A DNA stretch of 64,000 nucleotides from Panopea generosa (Eukaryota; Mollusca; Bivalvia; Adapedonta; Hiatellidae), in contig CM055905.1 of NCBI GenBank assembly GCA_029582155.1, positions 7,639,572 through 7,703,571 on the forward strand, read 5' to 3'. The notes under the pieces are model-generated. The model did not search any database. It was not told where the DNA came from and saw nothing but the letters and a program-made list of their open reading frames with translations. Numbering within the stretch: the first letter of the stretch is position 1; every line of letters starts with the position of its first letter. Below are positions 11,634-23,635 of this stretch, in pieces. The translations under genes were made by a program, and so were the position numbers.

Positions 11634-11860
11634 CAGCAGCAGCAGTTGTAGTAGTAATAATAGTAGTGGTAGTAGTAGTAGTAGTAGCAGTAGCAGCAGC
11701 AGCAGTTGTAGTAGTAGTAATAGTAGTAGTAGTAGCAGTAGTAGTAGTAGTAGTAGTGATAGTAGAAGTTGTGGTGGTGGTGGTGGTAGTGGAAGTGGTA
11801 GTGGTAGTGGTAGTAGTAGTAGTAGTAGTAGTAGTTTTAGTAGTAATAGAAACACTAATA
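11376..11860. repeat. AGT/AGC trinucleotide array
   Basis: About 480 bp made almost entirely of AGT with AGC, AAT, GGT and AGA variants. All frames are open on both strands (poly-Ser, poly-Val or poly-Leu), which is a property of the repeat. There is no sign of a gene. Confidence 0.97.
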
Positions 11861-12174
11861 ATGGAAATAGTAATTGGAAGTAAAATTTATGTTAATATAC
11901 TCAATATATGAAAACGCAACAGATTAAGAGATTTGAAAATGCAACATATTTAGCACGAGTGATATTATTCCTATTTTACAGGTTGTTTACTGAATACTTT
12001 GATGCCTCCTGCACTGATGTCACTTTCTTCATTTTCAAGTTACCCCTAACTCCCCTAACTCTGTGTCATATTAAATTACATGTTATAATTGGTGATTATA
12101 ATACAAAACCAGGCTACCAAAAGTATTTAACAGTGAAAGTTGTCAAATTGGCAGTTTAAAAGTCGAGCAAGTAG

Positions 12175-12785
12175 TATTGGTGGTGATTATAAATAGTGGC
12201 AGTAGTAAAAAGTGGCGTAGTAAATAGCGGCAGTAGTAAATAGTGGCAGTAGTAAATAGCAGCAGAAGTAAATAGGGCATAGTAAATAGTAGTAAATAGC
12301 AGCAGAAGTAAATAGTGGCATAGTTAATAGCGGCAGTAGTTAATATTGGCAGTAGTGAATAGTGGCATTAGTAAATAGTGGCAGTAGTAAATAGTGGCAG
12401 TAGTGAATAGTGGCAGTAGTAAATAGTGGCAGAAGTAAATAGCAGCAGAAGTAAATAGTGGCAGTAGTAAATAGCAGCAGAAGTAAATAGTGGCAGTAGT
12501 AAATAGTGGCGTAGTAAATAGCGGCAGTAGTAAATAGCGGCAGTAGTAAATAGCAGCAGAAGTAAATAGTGGCGTAGTAAATAGCGGCAGAAGTAAATAG
12601 TGGCAGTAGTAAATAGTGGCAGAAGTAAATAGCAGCAGAAGTAAATAGTGGCAGTGGTAAATAGTGGCGTAGTAAATAGCGGCAGTAGTTAATAGTGGCA
12701 GTAGTAAATAGTAACCTAGTAAATAGTGGCAGTAGTAAATAGTGGCAGTAGTAAATAGCGGCAGTAAATAGTGGCAGTAGTAACA
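12175..12785. repeat. 16-bp minisatellite
   Basis: About 38 copies of a unit TAGTGGCAGTAGTAAA with variants (AGCAGCAGAAG, GTGGCGTAG). It lies about 300 bp beyond the AGT array and may have grown from the same AGT-rich sequence. Confidence 0.95.
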
Positions 12786-13248
12786 CATATGATTATAATA
12801 ACAGATATAATTACACTTATTATAATACCTAAAATCCGTTTACATCGGAAATTTAAAATAGTTGTTTGAATTGCAGACATTTTTCAAAATATATTACTTC
12901 TGTATTGTACAATAACAAGAATGTTATGTCCGTAGCCCAGTTATAAAATGTCAAATGAAAGGAATCAAGATTATATCCAATGGGGATTCAATTTAGCAAA
13001 TTTTTGAGAGGATCCCAGGAAAAGTCTTTGTAATTATATATCACAAAAAACAACAACATACGAGGGCATGTAACTTCTTAAAGTGGGTTTCAGATTATAT
13101 GAAGTCAAGAAAGGACTGTAAAGTTACACTTTTTAAAACAAAAAGTACAAGCAGAAGGTTTTGTTTGATGACAAAATCATCAATGGAAAATGCAACTATA
13201 ATCACTTCCGGATATAACAATTGGAGTTTTGTTAAGGTCAATTAGGTT
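12786..13248. other. Region downstream of the NHL exon
   Basis: Lies 3' of the exon ending at 13,249 on the minus strand, so part of it could be 3' UTR. No other feature is recognised. Confidence 0.35.
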
Positions 13249-14119
13249 TTACATTTTCCTCAGTTTGAAAAACGAAATTTCATCTGTTGTATCCATGGAA
13301 CAAATGAGATGAGAGCTTGTCTTATCGTCACACAGCACCTTTGGTAAATATATCCCGTCTTTGTCGGAAAGCACGATGCATGTCTTCTTCTGCTTGCTGA
13401 TATCGATGTTAATGATGTTGTTCGATTTGTAACCGGAAATAAACAGACTGTCATCTTTCCATACGCAGATGCCCCATGCGTATTTCAATGTGGGATCTGA
13501 GAATGTTGAAATGTGTTGGCCCAGTCTGTTCACGGTAATGACACCTTTGTTGACATCGGTAACATAGAGGTTGGTTCCATCGTTACTTGCAGCAATACCC
13601 AACGGTTCTGAAAATATTGGCTTTCCTGACGCGTCATTTTGGATTGTGCGAACGTGGTTACCTGACAAGTTGTACACACGAACCTGCGCTTGGTGGCTCT
13701 CATAACCTAAACACGTGACAAATAATTCACCGTGGCTGAATACTAGGTATCGACAGTTCAAACCCACTTTGAATGACCTCGTGGGGGTCAAAGTATTTCC
13801 AGTTGTTGATAAAAATTGTATTTTCTTATCATTGTCAAGTGCAACTGCAATTTCGTTATCTCCAGTAGAACACACGCCCCATGGCAGACACGGCATGGCG
13901 CACACGTCAATCACTTTCAAGTCTGGGTTAAGGAGTTTCAAATTGTTGTTATCATCGTCCGATATCACCATATAGCCGTTATCCATCAGGCATATACCCA
14001 TTATGTCACACGTTTCTTTATCATGACTAATATTAACTTTGCGCTGATCTTCAACAGTAAACACCTTTACAACTGGAGCATCGACCGCGATCGGATTTGA
14101 TTTGTCTACAGGACCGGAC
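13249..14119 (-). CDS. NHL-type beta-propeller terminal exon (TRIM-like), copy 1
   Basis: Minus-strand exon of about 290 codons ending in TAA at 13,249. It begins after a polypyrimidine-AG acceptor (TTTTTTTTAAG, AG at 14,121-14,120), so the ATG further upstream is intronic. Propeller-like repeats are visible: GICLMDNGYMVISDDDNNNL, WGVCSTGDNEIAVALDNDKK, CRYLVFSHGELFVTCLGYES, GIAASNDGTNLYVTDVNKGV, WGICVWKDDSLFISGYKSNN. This is the C-terminal fold of bivalve B-box/coiled-coil/NHL TRIM-like proteins, which bind protein or RNA partners. The N-terminal part (SGPVDKSNPIAVDAP, then VVKVFTVEDQRKVN) looks like sequence that follows a coiled coil. No coiled-coil exon is found upstream. It is a close paralogue of 15,939-16,800 and could be an alternative last exon or the remains of a duplicated gene. 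Confidence 0.8.
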
Positions 14120-14456
14120 CTTAAAAAAAACCAGAACATATTTGTGTTATTAACGAATGTTACACGAGTGCATCGTCTGCCTTGTGGATGAATAATTTAA
14201 AACATACAAGTTTGTTACATATGAATAAGTAAGTCGAGTTTCGTTATTAACTCTATATCAGGTTATTGGTACTACAAATTGATGTTTTAAACATGTAAAA
14301 AATTGCAATAAAATATTATTAAATTAGATTAGAACCCTAGTACGCACTGTTGAAGAGCTTAAAGAGACATGGCAACTGTTATATATTTTCGATTTACAAA
14401 TAATATGAGATTGGAAAACATGCATGTTGACATTCAGCCTAGTTTTTGTTCTGGAC
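14120..14456. other. Probable intron sequence
   Basis: AT-rich, directly upstream (minus strand) of the acceptor for the NHL exon; no other feature. Confidence 0.4.
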
Positions 14457-14660
14457 ACGAGCATGGCGTGACTGTAATGTAATGTAATGTAATGGACAGA
14501 GTGTTGGCAGCTCACGCCTTGAGGTTGCGGGTTCGATTCCCCGCTCGACCCGATGCTTCTCATAAAACAACACTCAATACTGCTTCTACTCACGAAGCGG
14601 ACTGGAGAGTGGTTCACGTTAGCTCTGAGCTTTAATCGTATTCAAGCTAAAATAAATTAG
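14457..14660 (+). mobile_element. SINE family D, copy 1
   Basis: A tRNA-like head with B box GCGGGTTCGATTCCCCGCTC and a 3' body GAAGCGGACTGGAGAGTGG, then a segment containing CTCTGAGCTTTAATCG. A short (TAATG)n run replaces part of the A-box side. The next copy starts only about 27 bp further on. Confidence 0.75.
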
Positions 14661-14686
14661 CAATTTAGCTTTTGTTCTGGTTACGA

Positions 14687-14818
14687 GCATGGCGTGGCGG
14701 TAGTATAGTGGAAAGTGTTGATCGCTCACGTCAGAATTGTGGTTTCGACCCAGGAAGCGGACTCGAAAGCGGTTCATGTAAGCTCTGAGCTTGTATCGCA
14801 ATTGAGCTTAATAAATTA
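14687..14818 (+). mobile_element. SINE family D, copy 2
   Basis: Head GGCGTGGCGGTAGTATAGTG resembles a Gly/Asp-type tRNA A-box side. The body GAAGCGGACTCGAAAGCGG and tail GAGCTTAATAAATTAG follow. Direct-repeat pair with copy 1. Confidence 0.75.
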
Positions 14819-15938
14819 GTATAAACTTAATTACTTTCGATTTTAAGGACAGTGTAAAAAAATGTTAAATTATAATGATAGACAAATATCGAAGGAAAAA
14901 TCGAATTGTTTTTATTCATATTTTCAAAATTGCGGTAGCACCATTAGTTTTATAATAAAATAAATAAAAAAAAGAAATAAGTTTAAAAAATAAGGTATCA
15001 AATGGTATATAGAGGATCTTAAATTCGTGCCTATTTATATTTGAATTTATTAAACGAGGAGGATAAAAATATTATGCAAGACTCTGCCGAGCATTATATA
15101 ATTTTTTCCGAACGAGTTTAATAAATTCAATAATAAATGAGCACGAATGTAAGTTTCGTTATATCACATAACTCATTAAAAAAAACCAAGAAAAATCGGG
15201 CATATTTGTTTCCGTGAGTCATCATATGACGTAACGTCTCAAAAGAACGTCATTTTACAATAAAAAATCGACGTCATTTATATATTCGGGCAAGTCTGAA
15301 AGTACTTCGTCAATTTACGTTCGAGAGTCGACTTATAAGGAAAACACCTAGCGATGATTCGGTTGATATAAGAAATATGTCATGTCTCCTGCATCGTAAT
15401 CTATGTGATACTTTCCTCGTACGATTTTTTGTTAACAGATGTAATGATCATTGCCGTGTCGATATAAAATATTTATGCAATTCATTTGTTGCATAATAAA
15501 GATACGGTAGATATTTTAGATATAATGTTACCTTTTAACTACATAATTATATTCAGTCTTTGGATATTTGACGAGGACGAAACACACACGTACATTTAAA
15601 GAGACTGACACAATGAAAATATATATGGAATTTTGTTCTACTCAACAAGCAGTCTACGAGGTAATATTAAACATTTGCTTATTGATTGCCGTCATAGGAT
15701 AATGTCGATAAAGTTTTTATCTAAATCCGCAAAATTTCGAATAAAGTATCCTGTACGACGACCAAAGGATAAAGAATACCTTTTCTTTGGTTAAAGCTCG
15801 CTGAACGTAACACAGACGTAATAGTAGAAATAACAGAACGTCAGTGAATAAACAGTATACAAATGAGAAGAAAATAAATTAAAACAGCTCTAAGAGAGTT
15901 ACAAAAGAAAATTACTGAATCTCAATACAGCAATAAGA
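14819..15938. other. Intergenic or intron sequence
   Basis: About 1.1 kb of AT-rich DNA between the two NHL exons. No exon, repeat or RNA recognised; the part next to 15,939 may be 3' UTR. Confidence 0.35.
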
Positions 15939-16800
15939 TTACTTTTTACTTAGGTTATAGACTGCAAGATCATCTGTAGTATCCAAGGAACAAATCAGAC
16001 GGGAGTTGGCCTTATCGCAACGCAACACTTTTGGTAAATATATCCCGTCCTTCTCCGCCAGAATGGTGACCACTTTCTTTTTCTTGGTGTCTATGTTAAC
16101 GATGTTGTTTGACTTGTAACCGGTAACAAACAGTCTATCGTCCTCCCACACACAGATTCCCCATGCATATTTGATAGATGGATCTAATATTGTAGAAATT
16201 AGCTGACCGTTTCGGTTGACGGTGATAACACCTTTGATTACATCCGTAACATGAATGTTGGTTTCGTCGTTACTTGCAGCAATACCCAACGGTTCTGAAA
16301 ATATTGGCTTTCCTGTCGCGTCATTTTGGATTGTGCGAACGTGGTTACCTGACAAGTTGTACACACGAACCTGCGCTTGGTGGCTCTCATAACCTAAACA
16401 CGTGACAAATAATTCACCGTGGCTGAATACCAAGTATCGACAGTTCAAACCCACTTTGAATGACCTCGTGGGGGTCAAAGTATTTCCATTTGTTGATAAA
16501 AATTGTATTTTCTTGTCATTGTCAAGTGCAACTGCAATTTCGTAATGTCCAGTAGAACACACGCCCCATGGCAGACACGGCATGGCGCACACGTCAATCA
16601 CTTCAAAGTCTTGGTTAAGGAGTTTCAAATTATTGTTATCATCGTCCGATATCACCATATAGCCGTTATCCATCAGGCATATACCCATTATGTCACACGT
16701 TTCTTTATCATGGCTCAGCTTGACATTGTAAAGATCGTGGACAATACCGTAACTGTTTCTTTGGTTTTTTGCTTGTATGTTTTGCACGGCCCGACATGAC
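15939..16800 (-). CDS. NHL-type beta-propeller terminal exon (B-box/NHL gene), copy 2
   Basis: Minus-strand exon ending in TAA at 15,939 and starting after the acceptor ATTCTATTACAG (AG at 16,802-16,801). Its first codon is completed by the AG left at the B-box exon donor (27,433). Joining the two gives HRSCRAVQNI, which supplies the final Cys ligand of the B-box. The propeller blades match copy 1 (GICLMDNGYMVISDDDNNNL, WGVCSTGHYEIAVALDNDKK, GIAASNDETNIHVTDVIKGV, WGICVWEDDRLFVTGYKSNN). Between the B-box end and blade 1 there are only about 30 residues, so the usual coiled coil is missing. With exon 1 the product would be about 367 residues. TRIM-like NHL proteins act as ubiquitin ligases or RNA regulators, but no RING is present here, so ligase activity is not predicted. 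Confidence 0.85.
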
Positions 16801-17924
16801 CTGTAATAGAATATAATCATGCTAGTTTCAAGTCTGCAAGAATCAATATCAACAATACCAGTACATATTACAAAGGTTATCATTGTATATCGTAAAACTT
16901 TCGCGAAAATGCAATATCGCAGTTTGATACTTTTATATACAGTATATGTAGGTACTTATATCACAGGGGATATGAATAAACTTGAACAATTCCTCTCATA
17001 TTGTTCATTTCATAATCAGAACAAGGTTTGGTGAGCAAACAAAATGACCGTGATAATGGCTACAGGTGGTAGAAGTAATGCTAGATACTGCTGTGTTTCG
17101 TTGTTTGTGTCTGATGGCAGACACACAATCCACGTCAGTTTTTACAAATTTTGGATGAAAGAAAAAATCAATGAAATGTAAATATGAGAAGAAATGAGGG
17201 ACCCCTTTTCAGTGTAACGATTTAGTCAGGTTTATTCTATTACATCTAGCAGCTGTTCTTATCTACCAATTAACATAATACTGGAAATTAAATACCAACT
17301 TTCATTTTGAAATTCATAATACACAGTTTTTGTAAACTTTGACAACTTTATATTAATGTATAATAATTAACGCAAACATTTCCCTTTGTTTATAAACAAG
17401 AACATGTAACTCCCGTTTGACCTATTACATAAAGTCTGAAAAGAATTTATAATCATCTGAAATGATCTTCGTTGAATTGACATGCTTTCGGATATAGCAA
17501 ACATTCGGACAGTGGACATGATTGTATTTTTAGCGAAATCTTTGAATACACAATGGTTAAAATTTGCGCAAAAAAACACAAAAATAATGTGTTTAACCGT
17601 AATGATTTTGATTTATATATTGTAATTACAATATCCTTTCAGAGAAATATCAACAGTAATCAATACCGAGAGGGGAATATATTTTAAACCCATGAATACA
17701 GATGAAAATCATATGAAGGAGGAATTGAGTTTAAAAACCGCTGAATTAACGATTAAAACAGATGCATGTGAAGAATTTCAGAAACAAACAGACATCGATC
17801 GTTTATGGACACATTAATAATTGGTTTTAAATTGTGACCTCTTTTTCTTTTTGAATGGAATTTAACGCCATTTTTACACATTTCAGGTTATATATGGCAT
17901 ATCAAATTTTATTGGTGGAGTAAG
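16801..17924. other. Probable intron of the B-box/NHL gene
   Basis: AT-rich sequence upstream (minus strand) of the acceptor at 16,801. No coiled-coil coding piece was recognised in it. Confidence 0.4.
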
Positions 17925-18082
17925 AATAAATCGTGGGGGACCACCGTCCTTCCGAAAGTAATTGGCAAACTTTCTCACATAAACTTTTTGGAGTGAGCGG
18001 GTCTCGAACCTACGACAATAGCGGCGAGAGGTTAATGGTATTAAAATGGCACCTTAAACCACTCAGTCGCGGAGAACCCATC
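17925..18082 (-). mobile_element. SINE family B, copy 1
   Basis: Minus-strand copy with head GGTTCTCCGCGACTGAGTGG, a long inserted stretch between the A and B boxes, B box GTAGGTTCGAGACCC, and body CTTTCGGAAGGACGGTGGTC. Matches the copy at 25,764. It lacks the 3' tail. The head resembles a Ser/Leu-type tRNA with a long insertion. Confidence 0.75.
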
Positions 18083-18171
18083 TTTTGTGGTTCAACTTTT
18101 AACTAAATACAGTACACTTAATAATGGTATTGCTATTAATGTACTCTGTTTTTTTTTAGGTTTGTTTGTTT

Positions 18172-18447
18172 GGATATTTGGCGTCATTTAATGGCAGCGT
18201 TGGCTTATAGACGATAAGTCAACCTACACTTTATTTTCTGGGGTCCTTGAATGTTGACCAGTCCTCAAGCACTACCACCTCCATATTTAACTGATAACTT
18301 TCTCACCGTTGTCAGCTGTGGTAGACGATTGGCAATGATAACACAATATCGAATATCACAGAGACTGACCGGGCAGGGCTACGGATTCGAACTCGGAACC
18401 TCTAGACAGATAATCAGATGCGCTATTGACTGAGCTTACGACACCTG
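18172..18447 (-). mobile_element. SINE family A, copy 3
   Basis: Inverted and more diverged copy: B box ACGGATTCGAACTCGGAACC (plus-strand view), A-box side TGACTGAGCTTACGAC at the right end, and tail complement GGATATTTGGCGTCATTTAA at 18,171. Order and spacing match the other family A copies. Confidence 0.75.
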
Positions 18448-19122
18448 ACTTTTTACTGAAATGTACCGACAAGGCTGCGGAATTTGTAAAAAGAAAAGCA
18501 CTCTAAATTTCGATTTTCATATTTTTAGATCTAAAATCAATAAATTCTTTTCGATTCATGACAAACATCATCAAATGTTTTACCTAAATATTTAAAAAAA
18601 TCTATTTATTTAACATATTGTTGTCATCTTTACATATTCCAGATTTTTAACTCCGCGCCATTCAATAATTATATTAACGGTAAGTTCAATCCAAGTTCAT
18701 CGCGAAATATAATGTTACTTTAGATATATAACTATCTTCTTTCATCTTTTTATAAAGGCTTTAATTTATCATCAGAGCATGTTACTCGGTTCGTGGCCAT
18801 AACAATGGTGGTTGTGCCCCAACAGCCTTACTTTGATGTTTTCCCTGCGTGCACGTAGGTTTAATATCTCCTTTTAAGTTCCTGACTTGATGTGTTGTGT
18901 GTATGTAACGCCGACAGTCACTGGTACAGTAACAATACAGTAACAGTACCAGCGGCAAGTTGTCCTTTACAAAGAGACCATCGGTTAATAGATATTTTTC
19001 ATAGCGAGCAAAGTTTCACAAAAACTCACCAAACTTAGCAGAAACCTAAAAATTGGGTTAAAACTAAGGTATCTTTTTTTTTTTCATATCTTAAATAAGT
19101 ATATTACATTCCAATTTGGCCA
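18448..19122. other. Non-coding spacer
   Basis: AT-rich; nothing supported. Confidence 0.4.
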
Positions 19123-19375
19123 GGACCGATTAGCTCAGTCGGTAGCGCGTCTAACTATCAATCTAGGGGTTGAATTCGAATCCCCGTCCGGCGACAGTCT
19201 CCGTGATTATTGACATACGACATTACGTCTCATTGTCATTCGTCTCTCACAGTTGATTTAAAGTGGTAAAGTCATCAGCTATCTGTGGATATGTGTGTGC
19301 TCGAGTACCGGTCAACCTTCCAGGAACCCAGGAAAGCGCGGTAAGGTTAACCGCCCTTGGTACTTGTAGACTACG
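19123..19375 (+). mobile_element. SINE family A, copy 4
   Basis: Well-preserved head: A box TTAGCTCAGTCGGTAGCGCG and B box GAATTCGAATCCCC. The body follows, but the copy loses the usual tail after about 19,355. Confidence 0.85.
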
Positions 19376-20189
19376 ACCAGAATGTGGTTAACTATGTTAA
19401 CATCTTACTGCGTGTTATACTGTCAATATGCATGTGATACACATTACGTGGATTTTCTTTTTGGGAAAACTGCTTTTATCTTTTACTATTTTACAAAAGT
19501 TTCACTGTATAAATATTTCAATGTTGACTAAGTCACATGAAGTGTTGACATTGTTAACTTGAAACACAACCTCTGTTTGTTGAAAGGAGGATTTGTTGTT
19601 AGACAAACTAACGTTTTATAAACTTTCAATTGAAGGCAACATCTGTACTTGATCGGTCTGCATATAACATTGTTTGTAATGTTGCATGTGTTGCATGTCG
19701 AGTAATCATTTACCAATCGACAAACTTGACAAGTTTGCAACACTTGTAAAAGGGACACACGACAACGTTGGAATTAATTTTAATCACGGTTATATATAAA
19801 TTTGACATTTACAATAAATAGTGATGTACTATCATATTCAAGCGTTACTATTTAAGCGAGTATGAATAGTTTTTGTTATAAATGCAGTGGCGTTACATTT
19901 GATTTGAAAAAGGATGATTTTTACAAATTATACTACATGCATCTGTTATTTTTTGTAGATTTTTTTTTCATTCCGATAAAACTGGTGACATTTGAATATG
20001 TATTGAACACTTTATGTCAGAAAGGAGTACACGTCTGCGAAAATGATACAAGTAATGTACCAGAGTTCTGTCCCTTGCCGAAGAGCCAACGAAGTATTGG
20101 TCCTAGTTCTAATGCATACAAGAGTATGTCTATTTCACATTTATATCATGAAGACAAAAATGCTTTACAAAAACATTGACTAATATTTA
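19376..20189. other. Non-coding spacer
   Basis: Two short open frames (19,528-19,758 minus, 19,862-20,179 plus) show no domain or coding signature. Nothing supported. Confidence 0.35.
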
Positions 20190-20405
20190 GTGGAGTGCTT
20201 GGTACTATTGATAAGGCATCGGACCCATGTTCGTGGGGGCCATCAGTTCGTTCGTTCCTCTATTACGGCTATGTGTGGTGTCCTTGAGCAAGACACTTTA
20301 TCCGCGTATTCTAAGTACTAGTTCTACTCAGGAAGAGTTTGGGCGTGAATTGTCTAAGTTGTAAGAACTTGTTTCACAATCGATGTAAAATTAATAAATT
20401 AATAA
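20190..20405 (+). mobile_element. SINE family C, copy 4
   Basis: Contains GTGTCCTTGAGCAAGACACT, TTCTAAGTACTAGTTCTACT and the tail AACTTGTTTCACAATCGATG ending in AATAAATTAATAAA. The head is present but its B box is poor. Confidence 0.8.
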
Positions 20406-22060
20406 ATTTACAAAAAAGACCTGGCAATTTATGCGCAAGATTTCCGTGTGCCCCTTTAACATTTACTGATCTCGATGTTAGACTCAACATGGGTTCGGTT
20501 TATCGGTTTACTACACCGTTCATGTTAAACATGACAATCGCTCTCGTTAAAAATCTTATTTTACAAGACTAAAATGGAAACCAATACAGCTGAAAGGATC
20601 ATATTTGTCGAGAGTAGTACCAGCTGTTGACATTTACAAAATACCGTTATGAAAACGACACGTCAGCGGAATGCCTACACCGACAATGACTGTGTATTAA
20701 AGAAAACGATGCATCGTGATTTAGGACTTGGTGTCGTGGTATAATCGTATCAAGGACAGACGTTTAAAAACGAGTCAGCTGTGATAGGAGGTGTCAATGA
20801 ATATGGAGGACAAGTTTTTATATATTTGATATATAATCGTTTAATTAGAGATAAGTAACCATAGTCTCGGCCGGTAAGGAAAGCCAACGGGGTCAAAATT
20901 AGCCTTGCTTAAAAGTTTATTTGAATATGCTTAAAAATCCTTAATGTCAGGCAGTTGGCATTAAAAAGTTTAAAGTAATCATTGATAAAGGATTAAACAT
21001 AATCATATCCAAGTGATTGTTTGTAATTAATCATAAGAATTTGACCACATTGGCTTTCCATAGTGTGGTACTCCTTACGCAAGGAATACAGGGTAGTCAT
21101 TTTTATGGGTTTGAACGGCATTTTTCACACATTGCAGAAAATATTTGGCTTCCAGTTTCATTGACAGAGGAAGACTCTTCAATGCAAAAAGTTTCTAAGA
21201 CACCTAGAATTGTTAATCTCTTTATGTTCTTTACTTGCTGATTTATAGTTAATAAATCTTGATTTATAGTGTTAATTGTTTGAATATGTTAAGAATACAA
21301 TACAAAAAGAACAATATAAAATGTTATATTACATACAGATACATAAAACAATGAATATGAAATGGAAATAAAAGTTATCAAATACTAATATAAAATCGTA
21401 GAATAGAAATGGAACTGTATACAATATAAATCGAGAATATTCAAATGCAAATGAGCACATATAGAATAGAAATATTTTAAGCAATATACAATAGAAGTGT
21501 ATGAAATTGAAAACAAAATCGAAGATATTGAATACTGCAACATCTGACATGCCATTATGCATTCACGCCAATAAATTAGCACATTTACAAACGAGACAGA
21601 TTATATTACTCCGCGGTATGGTTTACAATTAGTAAGGCAATACGTACTACTTTAGTTGTTGAATCAACACAATAATTCGTATTTAATAGGCTTCAAATTA
21701 TGTATATCAACGACGGATGTTCTATAGTGTGTCATTGGAAATTCTGTATTTAGTCTACTTTTTGTCCTAGTTCATGTTATGTTCGACAAAACATAGGTTG
21801 TAAGACTATAGAATACTAGAATGTCCACTTGTGTTGGCGGCTAACTTCCAATGCATGTTTAAACACAGTCAATTAAAACTAAAGCAGACCGCTGCAAAGT
21901 CCTTCCGGACCACTTTAAAACGACACGTCTATATGCAGTTATAACAAGTGCTGTCAGAGGACAACGCGCTCGACTTCTTAAATAATAGCTATCGCATGAC
22001 TGAGATCTACGCAATGTGAAGCATGCTATTAAAATAGAATCCAATGTTCCAATTCTTAAA
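20406..22060. other. Non-coding AT-rich region
   Basis: About 1.65 kb without recognisable gene or repeat. Short frames are present but look like chance. Confidence 0.35.
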
Positions 22061-22314
22061 GCCGGGACTGAATAGCTCATTGGATAACGCGTCTATCAAT
22101 CCAGGGGTTGTGAGTTCGAATCCCCGTCCCCGTCTGGTTGATATACAACATTGTGTCTCACCGCTGACTCAAGTGGGAAAGGTATCAGTTATTTGCAAAG
22201 TTGGGGTGTATTCGAATACTCGTTAACCATTCAGGATCCCAGGGAACAGTAGTTAGGTTAACTGATCGTCTGTTAGCCCTCGGTGGCATAAAAATGACGA
22301 TAAATATTCAATAA
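22061..22314 (+). mobile_element. SINE family A, copy 5
   Basis: B box GTGAGTTCGAATCCCCGTCC, with a short deletion in the anticodon region (CGTCTATCAATCC), and tail AAAATGACGATAAATATTCA. Confidence 0.85.
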
Positions 22315-22405
22315 TTCAAAGTCTAAAATGGGAAAAACTTTTAAATTAAATTGAAGTCACTGTTATGACACTTGTTCCATTGGGGTTTTGTCTTTTATAT
22401 TGATT

Positions 22406-22722
22406 TTGTTGTTGTTGTTGTATGGTGTTTAGCGTCGCTTTCAACAATGTTTCAGTCATATCGCGACGGTGTCTACTTGAGACAGTATTCTAAGCGCTGT
22501 CACGCTGGAGTATCATGCCGCATACGCATGGTATGATACCCCACCCAGTCACAGTATACTGACACCGGGCCGACCAGACCTAGAACTCTCCTCTAAATGC
22601 TGAGCGTCAAGCAAGGAAGCTTCTAGTACCATTTTTAAAGTTTTTGGTATGACCAGGCCGGGGACTGAACCCACGACCTTCCGCATGCGAGGCGGACGCT
22701 CTACCACTAAAACACGCCGCGG
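22406..22722 (-). mobile_element. SINE family E, copy 1
   Basis: Minus strand: head TAGTGGTAGAGCGTCCGCCT and B box GGTCGTGGGTTCAGTCCCC, an Ala/Glu-type tRNA-like promoter. A 210-bp body and tail follow, with AGCGACGCTAAACACCATAC and a (CAA)n terminus, seen on plus as TTGTTGTTG at 22,406. A second copy is at 24,130. Confidence 0.85.
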
Positions 22723-23039
22723 TCATCTTTTATATTGAATACAGCGGTCAGTTTTCAATCCCAATAGTATTTTTTGAGAGTAGGTTTCTGAACATTTTAC
22801 TCAAATTTATGACAATATTTCTGTCCCACTTGGTGTCCCTAATGGTAGTGGTGGATACAGTTGTGATTTCATTGATGCATGGCCAGTATTTACCGAGATG
22901 TAAACTTTAGCCAAATTTTCTGAGTATTAATGGGGTTATAATACTACCTCACATTTTCCACTCAGTCTTCTTAATGGCAGTATAAACATATGTGTACTGG
23001 TGTGTGACTGGTAGTAACTGATATATGGGTTTACTTTAA

Positions 23040-23635
23040 AATTCAATCAAATGTTTCAAGTAATAAAAGGGGCATAATTATGTCTAAAATAAAATCTGAG
23101 CTATCCAAATTGTTTCATTGAATCTTACAAGTGTTACCACTGTCCGTCAGTTCGTCGGAGTGTCAAATTTAATTCCGATGAATTACTTCTGAAATGTTTT
23201 ACATTTGTGTTTGGTGTGTATCTGTACAATAATACAATGCAGGCCAAGTTTGATATTAATTAATATCAGTAAATATTTGCAAGAGTTATGGCCCCTTTTC
23301 GACTTAATCTTTGGTAAACTTTTGGTTTCAAAATCAATTTCGAAATGGTTAATATAATTAAGTTATATTTGGGGTGTATATATATATTATCATACAATAC
23401 AGGTAAAGTTCGGAATTGGTCAACGTCGGTATTTTTTTGCAGAAGTTATGGTCCTTTTTCGATTTATTTTATTGGTAAAATAATAGTTTCCAATCAATGT
23501 CTCTTGAAAAGGTCATGTATTTGAGTAACAGTTTTTGTGCAAAATACAGATCCAGTTCAATCTTTGTCAACGTCAGTCAAAATTTACAGGAGTTATCAAT
23601 TCAATTTAGAATTTACTAAAATATTGCAGGAGAAT
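23040..23635 (+). repeat. Degenerate tandem repeat of about 160 bp
   Basis: Three decayed units, each with a piece like GGTGTGTAT, a CATACAATACAGG / CAATAATACAATGCAGG block, AAGTTCGGAATTGGTCAACG and AGAGTTATGGCCCCTTTTCG. The unit style resembles the core repeats of the pearl/HINE-like elements, but no ends are identified. Confidence 0.6.

Noticed and set aside
12324..12788. Tyr/Leu/Cys-rich open frames on the minus strand
   Set aside because: By-product of the 16-bp minisatellite.
19528..20179. Two short frames with some Cys residues
   Set aside because: Cys spacing fits no zinc-finger or secreted-peptide pattern and there is no supporting context.
21329..21582. Phe/Ile-rich minus-strand frames resembling a membrane peptide
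   Set aside because: AT-rich DNA gives Phe/Ile/Tyr runs by chance; two overlapping frames are equally open.
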